From Bugula neritina (taxonomy: Eukaryota; Bryozoa; Gymnolaemata; Cheilostomatida; Bugulidae), in the NCBI GenBank assembly GCA_964035545.1, contig OZ037772.1:8792650-8856649 (forward strand): 64,000 nucleotides of DNA, written 5' to 3'. Under the pieces are notes generated by a model that saw nothing but the letters and a program-made list of their open reading frames with translations, had not been told where the DNA came from and did no database searches. Position 1 is the stretch's first letter. Each line of letters begins with the position of its first letter. The position numbers were made by a program, and so were the translations under genes. Below, piece by piece: positions 10,592-19,960 of this stretch.

Positions 10592-13093
10592 TTAGTTTTC
10601 AATTAGTGTCACCAGCTTTGAGACAGGGCGGTGTAGGTACTTTTTGGAGTTCACAGGCTGGTTTCTATTACCAATTAAAATTTTGGCTGATCGGACTCTA
10701 CCGTCTTTTGATTTTATACATTCTACCACCTTTCCCATAGACCACTCATTTCTATTACCATTGTCATCCACAATAATCACTATGTTTCCGGTCTTCATTT
10801 CTCGGCCTGTTTGATTCACCCATTTCTGGCGAGATTGGAGATAGCACAAATACTCAGTGCGCCAGCGCTGCCAGAAGTTATTTGCCAGATGCTGCACAGC
10901 ACGCCAGCGCTTGCGGCTGTAAATATCACTGTCGGTGAATTCAGATGGAGGTGAAAGAATGATGTCTGACTTCATAGTCAGCAGGAGATTTGGAGTGAGA
11001 GGATGATGTTCTTCAGTGACTGTGGAAAGGGGCCTTGAATTTATGATAGCCATAACCTCATACATGAGGGTTCGGAGGTTACTGGTGTCGAGTCTTCCGG
11101 CATGTTTTCTCAGAACGTGCTGAAGTATGCTTCTAGCTGAACGGATCATCCTTTCCCAGACGCCACCCATGTGACTGGCTGCAGGCGGGTTTAGCTTAAA
11201 CTCCAGGACACCTTTCTCAGTTAGTTCAGGAATAGCGCCAATGAAGTTGGTACCCTGGTCACACCAGATTTCTCTAATGGGGCCGCGAATAGCAATTACG
11301 TTGCGAATGGCATTTATGAAGGAAGAAGTAGTCATGTCATCGAGTAGCTCGATGTGGACCGCTCGACTGGCCAAGCAAGTGACCATTAGACCATAACGTT
11401 TCAGTTCAGTGCGTCTATCCTTGACTTGGAAGGGGCCAAAACAGTCGACTCCACAATAAGTGAAAGGGGGTGACTCTGTAACTCTTTCTGCAGGAAGTGA
11501 AGACATATTTGGAATGACTGGCTTACCGCGATCACGACGGCAGTCCACACAATGATAGATGAGAGAGGTAACTAGCTGTCTAGCACCTATGACCCAATAA
11601 CCAGCTGATCTCATTTGAGCTAGGGTCATTCCACGACCTTGATGCTTAGCCTGGTTATGGAAGTGCTGAAGAAGAAGTTGGGTAAAATGTCCGGCCTTGG
11701 GAAGGATGATTGGGTGTTTGTTTGAGAACTCAATGAATGCGCTATGATCGAGTCTACCTCCAACTCTCATGATACCCTTTGAATCAAGGAATGGGCTGAG
11801 ATTGAAGATAGGGCTGCTTTGACTGATTTTCTTGCCATCTTTCAGGCATTGAGCTTCAGGAAGATGCTCCTGTTGTGCAGATTTGATGATGTATGATTCA
11901 GAGGCAGATTTTATATCATAAGAAGTGCTTTTCATGTGCTTAGAGCGTGCTTTCTGAATGAATAGTCCTGTCACTCTGACAGCTGTCGTCCAGGAGGAAA
12001 AGCGATGGAGCAAATGATAAAGTGTTGGATGGGTGGAGGTATCATGGGTTGAAGTAACAAGTGACTTGACCTCTTTGTCATCATTTCTAACTTGTGGGGT
12101 TGGCTGCTCAGGGATTACTATCGGTTCATTCCAGAGAAAATCTGGTCCCGTGAACCAGTTGGATTTGTTTAGCTGATCAATGGTCAGACCTCTTGAGGCA
12201 TGGTCAGCAGGGTTCTGGTCTGTTGGTACGTAAAACCAACTTTCTGGACATGACTGGTCTCTAACCTTTTGGATTCGGTTTGTGACATATACATGGAACT
12301 TCTTTGAGGTGTTTTTGAGATAGCCAAGTACAACTTGAGAATCAGTCCAAAATGTTTCAGTGACATCCATTCCAAGTTCTGACCTAATAATGCCGGATAC
12401 TTGTGCTGAGGTGACTGCTGCTTGCAGTTCCATGCGGGGGATTGTGATGGGTTTGATTGGAGCTACTCGACCTTTACTCATGAGCAAGGAAACATTGACT
12501 TGGTGCTTGGCATTGACCACTCTCAAGTAGCTGACTTCACCATAGCCATCTGTACTGGCATCGGAGAAATGATGAATTTCTGCTTTGGAGATATCACCGA
12601 AATCATGTGGTTTGTAGCATCTCTTGATGTGGATGTTGGAGAGATCGGACAGAGAAGATTTCCAGCTCTCCCACCGTAATAACAGTTCACCTTCTAGGGT
12701 TGCCTCCCATGAAGCTGAAATTCTACACATATCTTGGAGTATATTTTTACCCTTCAAAATGAATGGGGAGAGGAAGCCTAAAGGATCAAATATGGATGCA
12801 ATGGTAGAGAGAACACCTGAACGAGTGTTAGGGTTTGACTTGATGGATGAGCTGAATGTGAAAGCATCAGATTTGAGTGACCACAGAAGACCTAGAGTTC
12901 TTTCAATGGGTTGAGAATCATCATCAGGCTCAAGAGTTTGGATGTCTTGCACATTTCTTTCAGAAGCGGGGATAGACTCGAGAACAGCAGATGAGTTAGA
13001 TGAGAATTTGTGAAGACGTAAATTGCCTTCTTGGCATATGGATATGGCGTCTTGGACCACACTAATTGCAGAGTCAGTATCAGAGAAACTCAT
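10592..13093 (-). CDS. pol: BEL/Pao Pol, 3' part: A17/Pao region, RNase H, integrase
   Basis: 833 codons from the first Met after the frame break; the true reading continues from the RT of the upstream ORF. The Pao/A17-type block is at about 60-170 (TLGLLW, IFDPLGFLSPF). The RNase H acidic residues are D178 (HHFSDAS), E222 (RMELQAA) and D251 (FWTDSQ), with NPADHASRG at 294-302. The integrase has an H/C zinc site (about 477-518, ending CVDC) and the triad D550 (GVDCFGPF), D612 (WCDQGTNF) and E647 (GGVWERM). The C-terminal WQRWRTEYL block is the domain usual at the end of BEL/Pao polyproteins. Everything after the break is open. Confidence 0.9.
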   Translation of the reverse strand: MSFSDTDSAISVVQDAISICQEGNLRLHKFSSNSSAVLESIPASERNVQDIQTLEPDDDSQPIERTLGLLWSLKSDAFTFSSSIKSNPNTRSGVLSTIASIFDPLGFLSPFILKGKNILQDMCRISASWEATLEGELLLRWESWKSSLSDLSNIHIKRCYKPHDFGDISKAEIHHFSDASTDGYGEVSYLRVVNAKHQVNVSLLMSKGRVAPIKPITIPRMELQAAVTSAQVSGIIRSELGMDVTETFWTDSQVVLGYLKNTSKKFHVYVTNRIQKVRDQSCPESWFYVPTDQNPADHASRGLTIDQLNKSNWFTGPDFLWNEPIVIPEQPTPQVRNDDKEVKSLVTSTHDTSTHPTLYHLLHRFSSWTTAVRVTGLFIQKARSKHMKSTSYDIKSASESYIIKSAQQEHLPEAQCLKDGKKISQSSPIFNLSPFLDSKGIMRVGGRLDHSAFIEFSNKHPIILPKAGHFTQLLLQHFHNQAKHQGRGMTLAQMRSAGYWVIGARQLVTSLIYHCVDCRRDRGKPVIPNMSSLPAERVTESPPFTYCGVDCFGPFQVKDRRTELKRYGLMVTCLASRAVHIELLDDMTTSSFINAIRNVIAIRGPIREIWCDQGTNFIGAIPELTEKGVLEFKLNPPAASHMGGVWERMIRSARSILQHVLRKHAGRLDTSNLRTLMYEVMAIINSRPLSTVTEEHHPLTPNLLLTMKSDIILSPPSEFTDSDIYSRKRWRAVQHLANNFWQRWRTEYLCYLQSRQKWVNQTGREMKTGNIVIIVDDNGNRNEWSMGKVVECIKSKDGRVRSAKILIGNRNQPVNSKKYLHRPVSKLVTLIEN

Positions 13094-13104
13094 TAAACCA
13101 TCAT

Positions 13105-16100
13105 CTACATAAAGTTGTTTCTGATGAACGATTTAGCAAGTGTGTTTGGGTTGATGCTAGTGTCACAGAGTGACCGCAAACCGTATGTTGTGCATGCGGG
13201 GGATGACGTTGCGCCAAAGAGATGCACTTTCATTCTGTAAGGAACTATCTCTCCCTGTTCGTCATACCAAAGAAACCTGAGGAGATCTCTATGTTCAGGA
13301 AAAACCCGAAACTGATGGAACATTCTACCAATGTCACAGGTTACTCCTACCAGGTCTTTCCTGAATCTCATCAAAATACCTATCAAGCTATTCATTTGAT
13401 CAGGACCCTGGAGCAGATAGTCATTGAGACACATCCCTCCCACCTTGGCGGCTCCATCAAAGACAATCCGAATTTTTCCAGGTTTCTTGGGATGGTAAAC
13501 ACCAAAGTGAGGGATGTACCATGCGCTCTCATTGTTTTTCTGGTCATCTGGAACAAGTTCTGCCTCACCTTGTGTTATGATGTCATTCATAAATTTGTGA
13601 TAGTGCTCAGAGAAAGTAGGATCAGTTAAATTTTTTTGAAGATTTTTGAATCGATTGAGTGCCATGTATTTAGATTTGTTCGGACCGGGTTGAGATTTTA
13701 GTGGAAGAGGCATAGTGATGTGACCTTCTACATCTTTATATGTTTGCTCTTTCATGAGTTTCAAGAAGTTGACGTCATCGATTGACATCTTTGAATTCTC
13801 ATTTGACGGATCTGAATCAAAGTCAGAGCTTAGGATCTTAAGGATTTTGGTTTCCAGGTTGGCATCTTCATTGTGGCTGTCTGCCTGTATCTTAAATGAG
13901 ATATTTTCTCTGGTTGTGGGTTGTAAGACTGCAAGGTTTACTATCGTAAGCAAATTACGGGGGTTCTTTTGAGTATTATTTTGTGTGGTATTTCCCATGA
14001 GTAGCCAACCAAGATCACTCAGCCTAGCAAATGGCACATTGTCACCAGCAGTAATTTCTTGCCGTGACATGAATACTTGTGGCAGATTGCCACCAATGAG
14101 GAGACCGAGAGTGAGCTGGTTGCCTTCTTTGGCAGTGATGAATTCAGAAGCAAGGTGACGTAGATGGGGCCAGTCCTGTACGGACATGGAATTAGGAATT
14201 TCATTGCGATTGAAGGGTATTTGTGACTGACTAACACAAGTTGGCAGCTTAATATACTTTTGTCTATTGTAGCCGCGGACTAACAGCCCAGTTGCAGCTT
14301 GTCTGCTGGATGTAGACCCTTGTACATCTGTGAGGGTGCTGATATTCATGTCCGTATCATGAGTAGTGGCGTTGAGTGCATGAATAGTGTCGTGAGTGAT
14401 GAATGTGTGATTAGAACCAGAGTCTAATAGAGCATAGACTAGGACTTCATGGCCAGGATTTTCTATTGATGATACATACACTGGAATGGTCCATGAGGCG
14501 AGGTTTGCTGGCCTATTTCCGGCGCAGTTACGTGCGGTGGCTTGTGTTGGATTATTTTCGTTGCCTTTATTGGAGGTTGAGTTTTGAGTGGAGGACTTAT
14601 TTTCGCTGCCTCGAATTTGATTATGTGAAATTTTATTTGGTTGAGAGGTCTTATTTTCGCTGCCTCTATTGTAATACTTATGGAACACAGCAAGATGTTT
14701 TTGCTTACAGTCTTTTTTAGTGCACGTCGCAGGGTGGCGACATTTATCCATTTTGTGTCCCGGCTTCGCACATGAATAACAAAGGTTGTTATTGTCAAAT
14801 AATTTCTCTATGTCTGAATGAGGTAATTTTTCAAGTTTGAAACAGATGCCAGTGCCATGGTTGTTCATGTTACACATCAAGCATGGGTACCTACGCATAG
14901 GTTTTGTGGTGTCATGTGATATGTTGGCTGTTGTAGCTTGATTTTCTGAAGCGAGAAATGCTGTTGCCTGCTTTTCGGACTTGCGAGTAGGTTGATTCCG
15001 CCTATAGCTGTTATCATGGTTTCTATTTGATACGACTCTTTTGGCTATGGCTTTGTTTAGACTGTTGCTTGCTACATCAGCTTCTTTAGACAAGAACCGA
15101 ACAAAATCAAATATTGATGGAAACCGATCTGTTGCTGATTCTATTTCAGTTGCTATTTTGACCCAACGATTGCCTACCGATATTGGTAATTTAGCGAGAA
15201 TTTTCTCGTTTTCTCTTCGATCATTAAGGCAGTTGAGTTCAGGAAGCTTGTTCATGGCGGTTTGGCAGGATTCTAAAAAATTGACTAGTTCTTCCAGTGC
15301 CTCCCCGTCATGTTCTTTGATAAGGGGCCACTGTTCCAACTGGGTCCGATATGCTTCAGTGAGTATGTGGGGTTTCCCGAATTTATCATTTAGCTTGCGT
15401 TTTGCTTCTTTAAATGCTTCTTCAGTTCCAATTTGGAATAAATTTGCTACTACTCGTTTGGCTTTACCACCTAAATATTGTTGAAGGAGAGCTATCTTTT
15501 GGAGGGGATTGTAACTACCACTCTCAATGAGACCCTCAAATGCCACCTTCCAATCCAAATATTCGAGGGGTTCACCAAAAAATACAGTGGGCTCGGCAGG
15601 TTTTAGTTTGATTGTGTGAATAGCTTGTGCTAGTGTGTTAGCAAATGCTTGTTGATCAGAAACGGAGCTGATGTTCCATGGTGGAGTGACGTCTACAGGG
15701 CTCCTTGTAGGGTACGAAGTGGAGTCAGCTGGTGCCTGGTAGAGCTGAGGGTTGGTAATAGGATGTTTAGTCTGAGTCCTAGGTGCAGGTACTGGAGGCA
15801 TGATAGAAGGTTTGACTGGATTATGGGTTTCGACATGTAAATGTTTAAAGTTAGGTGCAGGTGCTGGAAGTACAATAGAGGAAGACTTGGCTGGATTATC
15901 GAGTTCGGCATGTGATTGTGTGAAGTTAGGCTGGGGTAGTGGATGAAAAAGTGAAATACTGCCTTCATCTTCCATAGCCTCAGAAAGAACCTGTTCTTCA
16001 GCTTCAATGGCATCAAGTTCTGCTTGAATTTTGCTTTGCTCTATAGCCATTGCCAATTGTTTGGCTTGCATTTCTAGTGCATGAGTGCTTTTTGATGACT

Positions 16101-16776
16101 CAAGTTTCTGTTTGAGAGCTGCAGATTTTGCTTTAGCTTCCAACTGCATAGCTTTAATTTTTGAACTAGCACGGGATGATTTGGAAGCTGAGGTGAGATG
16201 GGATCGAGATTGAATTGAAATGACTGAACCTGATGAGTTACGTGGTTTAGACAGAAAAGCAGCTGATGATGCGCCTGGTTGGTTTGATAAAGCAGTTTTA
16301 GAACGCGTTGTATAGACATGCATCAGCTCTAAGACTTGTTGCAGACAATTTTCATTATCTGCTCCTACGCGGTCAATTTGGTTTCTGACTTTTAGATCTG
16401 GTTCAAGATCGCCACAAGCTTCGCGCAATTGTTCATAGGCCTTGATTACATTGGCCTTCTCTTCAATAAGCTGCGTCTTTAAACCTTCTAAAGTCTCAAA
16501 CGATATCTCTTTATGTGAGGAAAATTCCTTACTTATGAACTGATGAAACACACTGCAGTTTTTTAGTATCTCTTTTAATTTATCTGCCAATAGTTTGATT
16601 TCAATACGTTTAGCATGAGTTGGATTGTCTTCATGTATCTCAACATGTCCTTGTGTGGGTGGAATTTCCTGTTCTAATGTCTCGTAATTTTTGGCTGACG
16701 AATTTTGGTCAAACTGAAAAGTGTCACTAATTGCAGCATTTTCTGATTGAGTATTTTGTTTATACATGGTTGACAA
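13105..16776 (-). CDS. gag-pol: BEL/Pao Gag-protease and N-terminal reverse transcriptase
   Basis: 1223 codons starting MSTMYKQ. A charged helical N-terminus (about 1-290, with a coiled-coil stretch at 205-270) leads to a capsid-like region around 395-580 with the BEL-type LDWKVAFEGLI block. Two Cys-rich knuckles follow at 632-690 (CLMCNMNNHGTGIC, CYSCAKPGHKMDKC), then the protease motif LLDSGSN at 783-789. RT begins near 1085 (PHFGVYHPKKPGKIRIVFDG), with the first catalytic Asp at about 1148 (TCDIGRMFHQF). The frame ends within the second catalytic box of RT at about 13105-13113. A T-run one base short would explain it; the downstream ORF continues in the shifted frame. Confidence 0.9.
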   Translation of the reverse strand: MSTMYKQNTQSENAAISDTFQFDQNSSAKNYETLEQEIPPTQGHVEIHEDNPTHAKRIEIKLLADKLKEILKNCSVFHQFISKEFSSHKEISFETLEGLKTQLIEEKANVIKAYEQLREACGDLEPDLKVRNQIDRVGADNENCLQQVLELMHVYTTRSKTALSNQPGASSAAFLSKPRNSSGSVISIQSRSHLTSASKSSRASSKIKAMQLEAKAKSAALKQKLESSKSTHALEMQAKQLAMAIEQSKIQAELDAIEAEEQVLSEAMEDEGSISLFHPLPQPNFTQSHAELDNPAKSSSIVLPAPAPNFKHLHVETHNPVKPSIMPPVPAPRTQTKHPITNPQLYQAPADSTSYPTRSPVDVTPPWNISSVSDQQAFANTLAQAIHTIKLKPAEPTVFFGEPLEYLDWKVAFEGLIESGSYNPLQKIALLQQYLGGKAKRVVANLFQIGTEEAFKEAKRKLNDKFGKPHILTEAYRTQLEQWPLIKEHDGEALEELVNFLESCQTAMNKLPELNCLNDRRENEKILAKLPISVGNRWVKIATEIESATDRFPSIFDFVRFLSKEADVASNSLNKAIAKRVVSNRNHDNSYRRNQPTRKSEKQATAFLASENQATTANISHDTTKPMRRYPCLMCNMNNHGTGICFKLEKLPHSDIEKLFDNNNLCYSCAKPGHKMDKCRHPATCTKKDCKQKHLAVFHKYYNRGSENKTSQPNKISHNQIRGSENKSSTQNSTSNKGNENNPTQATARNCAGNRPANLASWTIPVYVSSIENPGHEVLVYALLDSGSNHTFITHDTIHALNATTHDTDMNISTLTDVQGSTSSRQAATGLLVRGYNRQKYIKLPTCVSQSQIPFNRNEIPNSMSVQDWPHLRHLASEFITAKEGNQLTLGLLIGGNLPQVFMSRQEITAGDNVPFARLSDLGWLLMGNTTQNNTQKNPRNLLTIVNLAVLQPTTRENISFKIQADSHNEDANLETKILKILSSDFDSDPSNENSKMSIDDVNFLKLMKEQTYKDVEGHITMPLPLKSQPGPNKSKYMALNRFKNLQKNLTDPTFSEHYHKFMNDIITQGEAELVPDDQKNNESAWYIPHFGVYHPKKPGKIRIVFDGAAKVGGMCLNDYLLQGPDQMNSLIGILMRFRKDLVGVTCDIGRMFHQFRVFPEHRDLLRFLWYDEQGEIVPYRMKVHLFGATSSPACTTYGLRSLCDTSINPNTLAKSFIRNNFM

Positions 16777-17712
16777 AAAGAAATAGCAAAATGTGTGAGA
16801 ATTTAGTGTTGAATATCTTGGCGTGAAAACACAACTCCTAATTAGTTTTTTGAAAATATCGAATTTCTGGTCAGTTGGCTTACTGTCACAAAGCGCACAA
16901 TAAATTCAAAGATAGCACGCGTAACCACAGTAGGCAAGGAAAATCGTAGTGCGTTGACTGTTAAATTATTGCTTTGACCTAGTTATTGCCCGGAATGTAA
17001 ACGCAGCACGCCGTGTTGTCACTATTACAACAGCGATGTTACAGTAATAAAGAGATAGAACAAATGAAAATAAAGATGCTCACTAATAGTAATTGTGATA
17101 TGTGAATGAAAAGTTATAATTAGCTTGAGAGCTATGTAAAATTTGGTAGCTATGTAGTACAAGAAGTAAATTGTGGTTAACTAGGACAATGTGTCAGTTG
17201 GGTAAAAACTTATACAGTATAGATATAATTAAACTTATCGCTCTGGAGTCTTGTTGGCTGCTGGCTCTGGCTCTTGGCTCTGGCTTTGTAGCTCTGGCTC
17301 TTGGCTGACTGGCGCTGGCTCGGTACGACTGTATAGGCTGATAGTTTGGCTATCGTTCGACTGCTGGTCAGTTTTCCCCGGAGACTGTATGCCTGATTTG
17401 GGTGAATTGTGGGTTGAGTTGTTTAACTTGGGTTTGGTGTGCTTGTGCTTATCGTAAGTGATGAATGAGAATTTACTCTGTGCATGAGGATAGAAGCATT
17501 TCACATTAGAGTATTACGTGCTGTTTTGGATTAAAGTTGTGGGAGCTTGATGTAGAGTGGAAAATCAAGGTTCAATCATTTGAGTGTAAGTAGGTTACAG
17601 TTTCGCTTGTCAGCAGCAAGTGGGAAGTTTTACTTGCTGTCTTAGGTTAAAGTTCCACTTCGTGAGAGCTAAGAGTCTAACACTTGTCAAAGGCAAGTGG
17701 GAAGAGTTTCAC
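16777..17712 (-). other. BEL/Pao leader between the 5' LTR and gag
   Basis: Non-coding leader of 936 nt. It contains a CTGGCTCTGG-type simple repeat around 17246-17330 and copies of an AAGTGGGAAG motif near the LTR. Just inside the LTR I see no TGG-starting primer-binding site, so the priming tRNA is unresolved. A repeat-driven 89-codon minus-strand frame (17235-17504) is probably not a gene. Confidence 0.6.
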
Positions 17713-18493
17713 TGTAACTGCCCTCCTAGTTTGCTATGAAAGTTCCATACGGGTGTATGTTTTAGTGTAGATAGTTTATTGATTTACACTGTTCACACCA
17801 TTTACACCTTTTACACCGTGAAACTACAATTTTCACAAAACAAAATGATTAAAATATGATAGAATAAGAGCAAATTAAACACAGAAAAGTACATAAAAGA
17901 ATTTGATAAATTGCTTGTTTTATAATTATTAAAATATTCAAAGTAACAGTATAAATCAACAAAGTAATAATATATAAAAGCATACCTCTTTCACCCTTTC
18001 TAGGAGAGAGTTAGTAGTATAAAGAAAGCAACATTTTATACCGTGTGTTTGTAAAAATAGCTATAATATTATGTGAGAGTAGATGAGAATGGAACCTTGA
18101 CGCTTGAGGGTTCTTACGATAATGTCCTGGCTAAATGTATTTTAACTGTTTTTGTCGGCATGTGTAAAGCTAGTGCACTCAGTTTCTTAGTCATGGTTTT
18201 TTGAGTGCAGCCAGTACAAAATAAAACTTGCAATGCACCGAGTGATACTAAAATGGTCTTGAAGATAAAAAAACAGTGACAAACAAGTGCTAAAGAGTAC
18301 ACTAAGGATGGGTGATTCATCGCTGTTGGAATATGTGACAACACAAACGCAGTGTGGCAATGTCGGTAAATGCTAAATTGCTAATTGATATATATTATGA
18401 CAGTTATGAACAAATTGGCAGCAGAGTGTCAGTAAGCAAACTAAATAGAACCAAATTTATGAAATTTTATTATTTATTATAAAGGACACTACA
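17713..18493 (-). repeat. BEL/Pao 5' LTR
   Basis: Same length (781 bp), same ends and, by eye, the same sequence as 9738-10518. It is followed by the second copy of the TGGGT target duplication and the rest of gene 1's terminal exon. Confidence 0.95.
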
Positions 18494-18779
18494 TGGGTCA
18501 CTGTTGTATGTTGAAGAAGACGGAGTATTTCAACCTGTGGGAATGTTGGTGGGTGAGATTGTCAACAGTGAACAATTCTTTGGATTCACACAACCTGTGT
18601 ACCAGGCTATTGTACTCAGTCAAGCTTTTAAAGACATTGAATGTGATTACAAACACCAAGTTACCGACATCAAACTTTTTACTACGAATGAATATTGTAG
18701 CTTGTTGAGAAATGGCTCTTTTGATGACCATAATCTAGAGTCAGCGTTGCGTGACTTTCAACAAGACACACTAGTGTAA
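18494..18779 (+). pseudogene. Gene 1 terminal exon, 3' fragment
   Basis: Resumes exactly where 9737 stopped, after the duplicated TGGGT. It reads SLLYVEEDGVFQPVGMLVGE, then FTQPVYQAIVLSQAFKDIEC and a stop at 18777-18779. It matches the gene 3 terminal exon almost residue for residue, with one codon missing before FGFTQPV. Any separate use would need a new start, for which I see no evidence. Confidence 0.85.
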
Positions 18780-19960
18780 AATTAAATTTCTTATTAAATG
18801 ACTAAAATGTAAACAGCTAACTTCACTTATATAGTCAAATACTATACATTTCACATTTAAGACTGTCAGCTAAATAAAAGCCCTCTTAATTGAAAACTTT
18901 TTAATTAACTTTTCTTTTAAGTTTTAGTTTTTTGTGCAATACTTCAATTTAAGTCTGCTAACATTGCCTATTTTTTATTTAAAGTTATTATTCTGCTACC
19001 AAATAAATTTATATAAAATAATAAGCAATTTATTGAAGGTTTTACCACCCTAATTGCTGTTTATTAGATTATGAATTTTTTAAAGTGTAGTTTTGCTGAT
19101 TATTCGATATGTTACAGATAAAATGTTGAATGTTTTAATAGGTTTTTTCACCATTTTTTTGTCAATTTTTTTCAAACCTTATAATTTATTTCTTTTAAAT
19201 GCAAATTTCACCATTGCTACCATAACATGCACATTTAAATCATTTAAACCATATTGTTTTTTTTAATAATCTATCTATTTTTTACTAAAACTGTTAAATA
19301 TTTATATACACTATCCTATATTTAAACTGTATTGATGGTGCACATCTATTTATTCATAAATTATCTGTGTAATAATTTAAGCAATCAAACCTATAACAGT
19401 TTCTAATAGTTTATAAACTAATTTTTTTCAATTCTTTTATTATTTATTACAAAAAAATATATATTCGAGTATGTGTATACGTTCAATAAATTATGTGTTT
19501 TTTCTACTATTCTTAATTTATAAAACTCTTATTTTGTTGCTTACATAATATATATAGCTACTATATGTTTTAAATAGCAAAATACATTTATCAGCTAAAA
19601 ATATATTGCAATTATAACATAATGGTATACAGTACACTAATTCTGAAGTTGTCTCACCTAGTTTTAGCCACTTGAATTTGTTTTCTGGTTTATAGTGCAA
19701 AACATGAAGTTTTTATCAATTCTATACCAAACAATTCTATATATCAGGCAACAAGTAGCCATGCAGTAATTAATAAAGAGTTATTCACTGTGGCCTTTAG
19801 CTTTTCTGTGAAGGCAGTGGTTGTGTAATAATATGACTATATTGCCTTATTAGGTTATATATGTACATGTGTTGTAATAACTTAGAGTGTAGTTTGTAGA
19901 AATGCTGATTTATAAATTTTGTCAGTTTTAATCATGCAATCAGTGCCTAGTGTTTCTTAA
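18780..19960 (+). other. 3' flank of gene 1, shared with gene 3
   Basis: This AT-rich stretch aligns by eye, with small gaps, to 62740-63960 after gene 3. Shared strings include ACTGTCAGCTAAA, TTCTGCTACCAAATAAATTTAT and GTGAAG(G/A)CAGTGGTTGTG. The duplication that made genes 1 and 3 therefore included at least 1.1 kb downstream. Confidence 0.75.
19002..19007 (+). terminator. Candidate poly(A) signal AATAAA of gene 1
   Basis: About 225 nt after the stop and conserved at the same place after gene 3 (62977-62982). Another AATAAA at 18873-18878 is not conserved there. Confidence 0.4.

Larger units (their letters stand above)
9738..18493 (-). mobile_element. Young BEL/Pao LTR retrotransposon, 8756 bp
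   Basis: Two 781-bp LTRs (9738-10518 and 17713-18493) in which I find no mismatch, both starting TGTAAC and ending ACTACA on the + strand. The 5-bp target duplication TGGGT is at 9733-9737 and 18494-18498. Coding is on the minus strand: Gag, zinc knuckles, aspartic protease and the start of RT (16776-13105); then the A17/Pao region, RNase H and integrase (13093-10592). A purine-rich tract lies just inside the LTR that is 3' for the element (10519-10527). The RT frame is broken at one point. Insertion is antisense in gene 1. Confidence 0.95.

Noticed and set aside
12422-12914. Plus-strand ORFs inside the BEL/Pao pol (and similar ones at 13222-15840)
   Set aside because: Antisense shadows of the strongly supported minus-strand coding sequence.
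17235-17504. 89-codon minus-strand ORF in the BEL/Pao leader
   Set aside because: Driven by a simple CTGGCT-type repeat; no domain and not linked to gag.
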